A program made the position numbers and the translations under genes. A stretch of 27,110 nt of DNA from JBBTDV01 sp038042605 (GTDB lineage Bacteria; Bdellovibrionota; UBA1018): the NCBI GenBank assembly GCA_964358645.1, contig CAYHPW010000035.1:1-27110 (forward strand). The letters are read 5' to 3'. Positions 23,864-27,110 of this stretch are shown here, in pieces; position 1 is the first letter of the stretch, and each line of letters starts with the position of its first letter. Under the pieces are notes generated by a model. The model worked only from the letters and a program-made list of their open reading frames with translations. It did not search any database and was not told where the DNA came from.

Positions 23864-26485
23864 CTAGGCAAGTGGCTTGCAAAGACCCCTTAATTTAGCA
23901 ACGAAGTTCAACGCCTGAAGAGGGGTCATTTCGTTGACATCGGTATTTTCAAGTTCGCGGATGACTTCGTGCGGTTCTTTTTCCTGAACTTTTTCTATAA
24001 ATAACGGAAGTTGGTCGCATGAATTGCTTGCATCTGCCTTTGGCGAGGCTTGCTCTAAATCATCGAGGATTTTCCAGGCCCTTTCTATAAGAGGTTTTGG
24101 CAAACCGGCAAGGCGTGCGACATGGATGCCGAAGCTTTCATTTGCCGGGCCTTCATTTAGTTTGTAAAGAAAGCGGAGTTTGGCGTTACCGGGATTCTTG
24201 GCGCCTTCCACGGCCATATGCATGTTTGCGAGTTTTGGCAGTGTGGAGGTAAGACGTGTCAGCTCGTGATAATGAGTCGCAAACATCAGGCGCGGCTCGA
24301 TTTTCGTGGATAGCCACTCCAGCGTGGCCCATGCAACGCTGATTCCGTCATATGTGCTGGTGCCACGGCCTATTTCATCAAGGATGATCAGTGACCTGTT
24401 GTCGGCTTTGTGCAGGATGTGCGCGAGTTCCGACATTTCAACCATGAACGTGCTCTGTCCCATCGCGATTGCGTCGTGAGCTCCGATCCTAGTATATAAT
24501 GAAGACACAGAACCCCATCTCGCGTTTTTAGCCGGGACTGGGGCACCCATCTGACCCAGAATTACTATTATAGCTGTTTGGCGCATTACTGTGGATTTTC
24601 CGCCCATGTTCGGCCCCGTTATGATCATGCCGAGTCGTGTGCTGTTGGAAAGTTCTATATCATTGGGGACGAAGCTTCCGCGATTTACAGTGTCCACGAG
24701 CGGGTGGCGCCCTTGCTCTATGGCTAGATCCATTGAATCGTCTATCACCGGGAAGCACCAGCCCGGTTCGTTTCCATACCTGGATAACGAGCAAAGGGCG
24801 TCGAGCTCGGCGATCAGTTCAGCGGCATCCATGATGTGGTTCGTGTGTTTCTTGATATCTCCAAGCAGCTCAATAAATAGATCATGTTCAAGAAGTTTTC
24901 TGCGTGTTGAGGCGTTCAGGATTTCGTCCTCAAATTTCTTAAGTTCTTCAGTTACAAACCGCTCTCCTCCCGCCGTGGTTTGCCGGCGGTGGTAATGTGA
25001 TGGCACATTCTTAAGATACGACTGCGTAACTTCGATGTAGTATCCGAACACGCGGTTGTAGCGGACTTTTAGTGAGGTGATCCCGGTTTGTGCGCGCTCC
25101 CTGTTCTCAAGATCCAATAGCCAGCGCTCGCCGTCCTGGTTTATTAAGATAAGTCTGTCAAGCTCGGTGGATGTTCCGACCCTGAAGATGTCCCCATCCT
25201 TGCTCGTAAGCGGTGGGTTTTCGGTCTGCGACTTTGTTATCCTACGCGACAGCTCTTCAAGGGCGGCATTTTTCTCGGCCATGGCTTGGCGGAGGCCGGT
25301 GAGATGGCTTGATTCGCACGATTCAAGCTTAATGGCGAAGTTGCCAAGCAAACCAAGTGATGTACCGAGTGCTAAGGTGTCGCGCGGGTTTGCTAGGCCT
25401 GCTGTGATACGGGCGATGATTCTTTCAAGGTCATAGACATGGCCTAATTTTTCCGGCAGTGCCCGAAAACGGCTGGAACAAAGTTCTTTTACCGCGTTTT
25501 GGCGGATCAGGATTTCACGCGGGTTTTTTAGAGGCGCAAGAAGCCACTTCTTGATTTTTCTTGAACCCATAGCCGAACGGGAGTCGTTTATCATTTTGAA
25601 CAAGCTGGGCGCGCCATCCATGGGCTCACCTATGATGTCCAGGTGCTGAGCGGTTTTAGGTCCCAGGACCATTGAAGTAGATCTGTGTAAAGAGATGGGC
25701 AAACGCAGGTGCTGAAGTGTTTCGCGTTTTTGTGTTTTTAATGAATATTTAACCGCGATGCCAAGCGCGTGGGCAGCGGCGCCGGTGGCGACGAATTCAA
25801 GGATATTGGAAATATCGTATTGAAGATTAAGCAGATTAAATGCATCCGTCTGGGAGATGTAGTTTACAGGCAGGCTTTCGACTAAAACTTCTGTTTTTAA
25901 TTGGCTTTTTATGCGGTTTGATTCGTCTTCGCTGGTTATTGTCAGTATATGCCGGATGGGTAGCTTGGAGAGTTCTGATTCCAGCGTTTCCTCGTCCATT
26001 AGACCGCTAGTGATGGTTTCTCCTGTTGAAATATCAAGACAAGCAAGAGCGCTCAGTGAGTCTGGGCCACGCACCAAGGCTGCAAGATAATTTGCTTCAG
26101 AACCTTCATAATCAAATTGAATCCCCGGAGTGAATGTTCTTACTATTTCACGTCGGACGATCTTAATACCTTTTTTGGTGCCATTGGATGGCGCCTCTTC
26201 CAATTGTTCAGCGATAGCTACTTTTTTGCCGGCTCGTAAAAGTCTTTGAATGTATGTGGCGGCGCTGTGGTGGGGGACGCCTGCCATAGGTATGGGATTT
26301 AACTTGTTTCTGTCACGTGTTGTTAGTGTGATTTCTAGGATTTTTGAGGCCAGTGTGGCGTCATCACCGAATAATTCATAAAAATCGCCCATTCTGAATA
26401 AAAGGAGAGCATCGCCAGCTTGGTTTTTGAGATCCCAATACTGGCTCATTGACGGAGTTGAGAATTGATCGGCTGACTGTGACAC
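23864..26485 (-). CDS. mutS: DNA mismatch repair protein MutS
   Basis: An 873-residue, full-length MutS. It recognises mismatches and recruits MutL. The N-terminal mismatch-binding domain has GDFYELF with Phe35 and Glu37. The ATPase domain has Walker A GPNMGGKST (624-632), Walker B ILDEIGRGTS (701-710) and the FATHYHELT loop. Near the C-terminus, CDQLPLF (823-829) looks like a beta-clamp-binding peptide. The start is GTG 26485; the next in-frame ATG (26449) would remove part of the usual N-terminal lead. Pyruvate kinase ends 20 bp upstream, and a small hairpin overlaps that junction. Confidence 0.96.
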   Translation of the reverse strand: MSQSADQFSTPSMSQYWDLKNQAGDALLLFRMGDFYELFGDDATLASKILEITLTTRDRNKLNPIPMAGVPHHSAATYIQRLLRAGKKVAIAEQLEEAPSNGTKKGIKIVRREIVRTFTPGIQFDYEGSEANYLAALVRGPDSLSALACLDISTGETITSGLMDEETLESELSKLPIRHILTITSEDESNRIKSQLKTEVLVESLPVNYISQTDAFNLLNLQYDISNILEFVATGAAAHALGIAVKYSLKTQKRETLQHLRLPISLHRSTSMVLGPKTAQHLDIIGEPMDGAPSLFKMINDSRSAMGSRKIKKWLLAPLKNPREILIRQNAVKELCSSRFRALPEKLGHVYDLERIIARITAGLANPRDTLALGTSLGLLGNFAIKLESCESSHLTGLRQAMAEKNAALEELSRRITKSQTENPPLTSKDGDIFRVGTSTELDRLILINQDGERWLLDLENRERAQTGITSLKVRYNRVFGYYIEVTQSYLKNVPSHYHRRQTTAGGERFVTEELKKFEDEILNASTRRKLLEHDLFIELLGDIKKHTNHIMDAAELIAELDALCSLSRYGNEPGWCFPVIDDSMDLAIEQGRHPLVDTVNRGSFVPNDIELSNSTRLGMIITGPNMGGKSTVMRQTAIIVILGQMGAPVPAKNARWGSVSSLYTRIGAHDAIAMGQSTFMVEMSELAHILHKADNRSLIILDEIGRGTSTYDGISVAWATLEWLSTKIEPRLMFATHYHELTRLTSTLPKLANMHMAVEGAKNPGNAKLRFLYKLNEGPANESFGIHVARLAGLPKPLIERAWKILDDLEQASPKADASNSCDQLPLFIEKVQEKEPHEVIRELENTDVNEMTPLQALNFVAKLRGLCKPLA

Positions 26486-26486
26486 A

Positions 26487-26511
26487 GCCTAACACTTTTG
26501 GTATGTCAGGC
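26487..26511. promoter_or_regulatory. Hairpin across the pyk stop / mutS start junction
   Basis: In the minus-strand transcript GCCTGACA and TGTTAGGC pair (seven Watson-Crick pairs plus one G-U) around a nine-base loop. The stem starts at the pyruvate kinase stop codon and ends 1 nt before the mutS GTG, covering its RBS region. It could lower mutS translation unless opened by ribosomes finishing pyk. There is no T-tract, so it is not a terminator. Confidence 0.35.
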
Positions 26512-27110
26512 CTTTGTTGTCAATGGGGCACCTATGCGGTGGACTTTTACCATGTTCGTGGTCCCGCGGCGTAGCGACGGTATGCCGGCAGTAACCACGA
26601 TCAGATCCTCGGGTTCCGCCCACGCATTTGCCTGAAGAACATGTTCAACCATGGCGAAAAGATCGTCCGTGGCTAGGATTTTTGGGATGACGATGCCACG
26701 CACACCCCATACGAAAGCCAGCCGCCGCAGCATCGCTTCGTTGTCCGTGATAGCCACGATGGGTGTTTCTGGTCTGTATTTGGCCAAGATGCGAGCGGCC
26801 ATACCGGACCTGCTTATGCAGGCGATAGCCACCGCGCCTACATATTCAGCGATCTGCGCGGCGCTGTTTTCAATCGCATCAACTACGGATCCCGGGATCG
26901 GGAAAGATTCCCTGTGTCTTGAACAGAATTCTCGCGAGCGTTCCGCTTCAAGAATTATCCTGGTCATCGTTTTGACAGTTTCGTGCGGGTACTGGCCGGA
27001 TGCGGTTTCAGCCGAAAGCATCACGGCGTCAGTCCCGTCAAACACCGCGTTTGCGACATCGCTTGCTTCAGCGCGCGTTGGGGTAGGTGAGTTGATCATT
27101 GATTCCAGCA
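26506..27110 (-). CDS. pyk: Pyruvate kinase, C-terminal part (N-terminus beyond right edge)
   Basis: About 201 residues of the end of pyruvate kinase are present and the frame runs off the window. The visible sequence starts LESMINSPTPTRAEASDVAN, the conserved end of the barrel domain, then FDGTDAVMLSAETASGQYP, the classic segment before the allosteric C-terminal domain. The enzyme makes pyruvate and ATP from phosphoenolpyruvate in glycolysis. The C-terminal domain is complete and ends KVHRIGAPLTTKA. The internal ATG at 27099 is not the true start. It leads the pyk-mutS-amidase run. Confidence 0.95.
   Translation of the reverse strand, partial: LESMINSPTPTRAEASDVANAVFDGTDAVMLSAETASGQYPHETVKTMTRIILEAERSREFCSRHRESFPIPGSVVDAIENSAAQIAEYVGAVAIACISRSGMAARILAKYRPETPIVAITDNEAMLRRLAFVWGVRGIVIPKILATDDLFAMVEHVLQANAWAEPEDLIVVTAGIPSLRRGTTNMVKVHRIGAPLTTKA

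Noticed and set aside
1..27110. tRNA, rRNA genes and CRISPR arrays
   Set aside because: Reading both strands by eye, I saw no cloverleaf-like tRNA ends, rRNA segments or regularly spaced direct repeats with unique spacers. A covariance-model scan would be decisive.

Overview
This window looks like a piece of a Gram-negative bacterial chromosome with moderate GC. It carries lipoproteins with clear lipoboxes, a small outer-membrane beta-barrel candidate, a periplasmic amidase, and housekeeping genes (pyruvate kinase, mutS, tdh-kbl). The style (Ig-like lipoprotein, YPGG-repeat lipoprotein, eukaryote-like GT3 glycogen synthase) would fit a deltaproteobacterial, Bdellovibrionota-like or uncultivated candidate-phylum genome, but the taxon cannot be fixed from the sequence alone.

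Layout. Positions 1-857 (minus) are the N-terminal part of an Ig-like-domain lipoprotein that runs off the left edge. Positions 858-4540 form an accessory region. It holds a 'mobile mystery' MobA/MobB pair (XRE regulator plus Fic protein) behind three evenly spaced 18-bp operator-like repeats. It also holds a frame-broken gene remnant, a 176-bp MITE-like element with perfect 25-bp terminal inverted repeats, and a secreted protein with an ADP-ribosyltransferase-like R-S-E residue pattern. Positions 4567-17179 (minus) are a carbohydrate block. In transcription order it reads: class I aminotransferase, divergent transketolase-like enzyme, glycogen debranching enzyme, GT4 glycogen-synthase-like enzyme, GH57 hydrolase, and a 1409-residue fusion of GT3 glycogen synthase to an alpha-glucan phosphorylase. 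The last four genes are coupled by ATGA overlaps or an 18-bp gap. Positions 17304-18528 are a small accessory insert. It has two overlapping genes (nucleotidyltransferase-like protein, then ribbon-helix-helix-tailed protein) and two copies of a sequence that matches or resembles the MITE terminus.

Positions 18597-20903 (plus) are the tdh-kbl threonine-to-glycine operon, the only housekeeping genes on the plus strand. Positions 20869-22829 (minus) are three envelope proteins: a degenerate M23-like lipoprotein, a beta-barrel candidate and a YPGG-repeat lipoprotein, with a strong hairpin terminator after the last. Positions 23014-27110 (minus) run pyruvate kinase (partial) -> mutS -> N-acetylmuramoyl-L-alanine amidase, closely packed.

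The glycogen cluster contains synthesis (GT3, GT4), phosphorolysis (GT35), debranching (GH133-type) and a GH57 enzyme of open specificity, so it can plausibly build and mobilise an alpha-glucan from one transcript. The best candidates for something new are the GT3-GT35 fusion, the nucleotidyltransferase/RHH pair inside transposon-end remnants, the operator array ahead of the Fic pair, and the ART-like secreted protein. No tRNA, rRNA or CRISPR was recognised.
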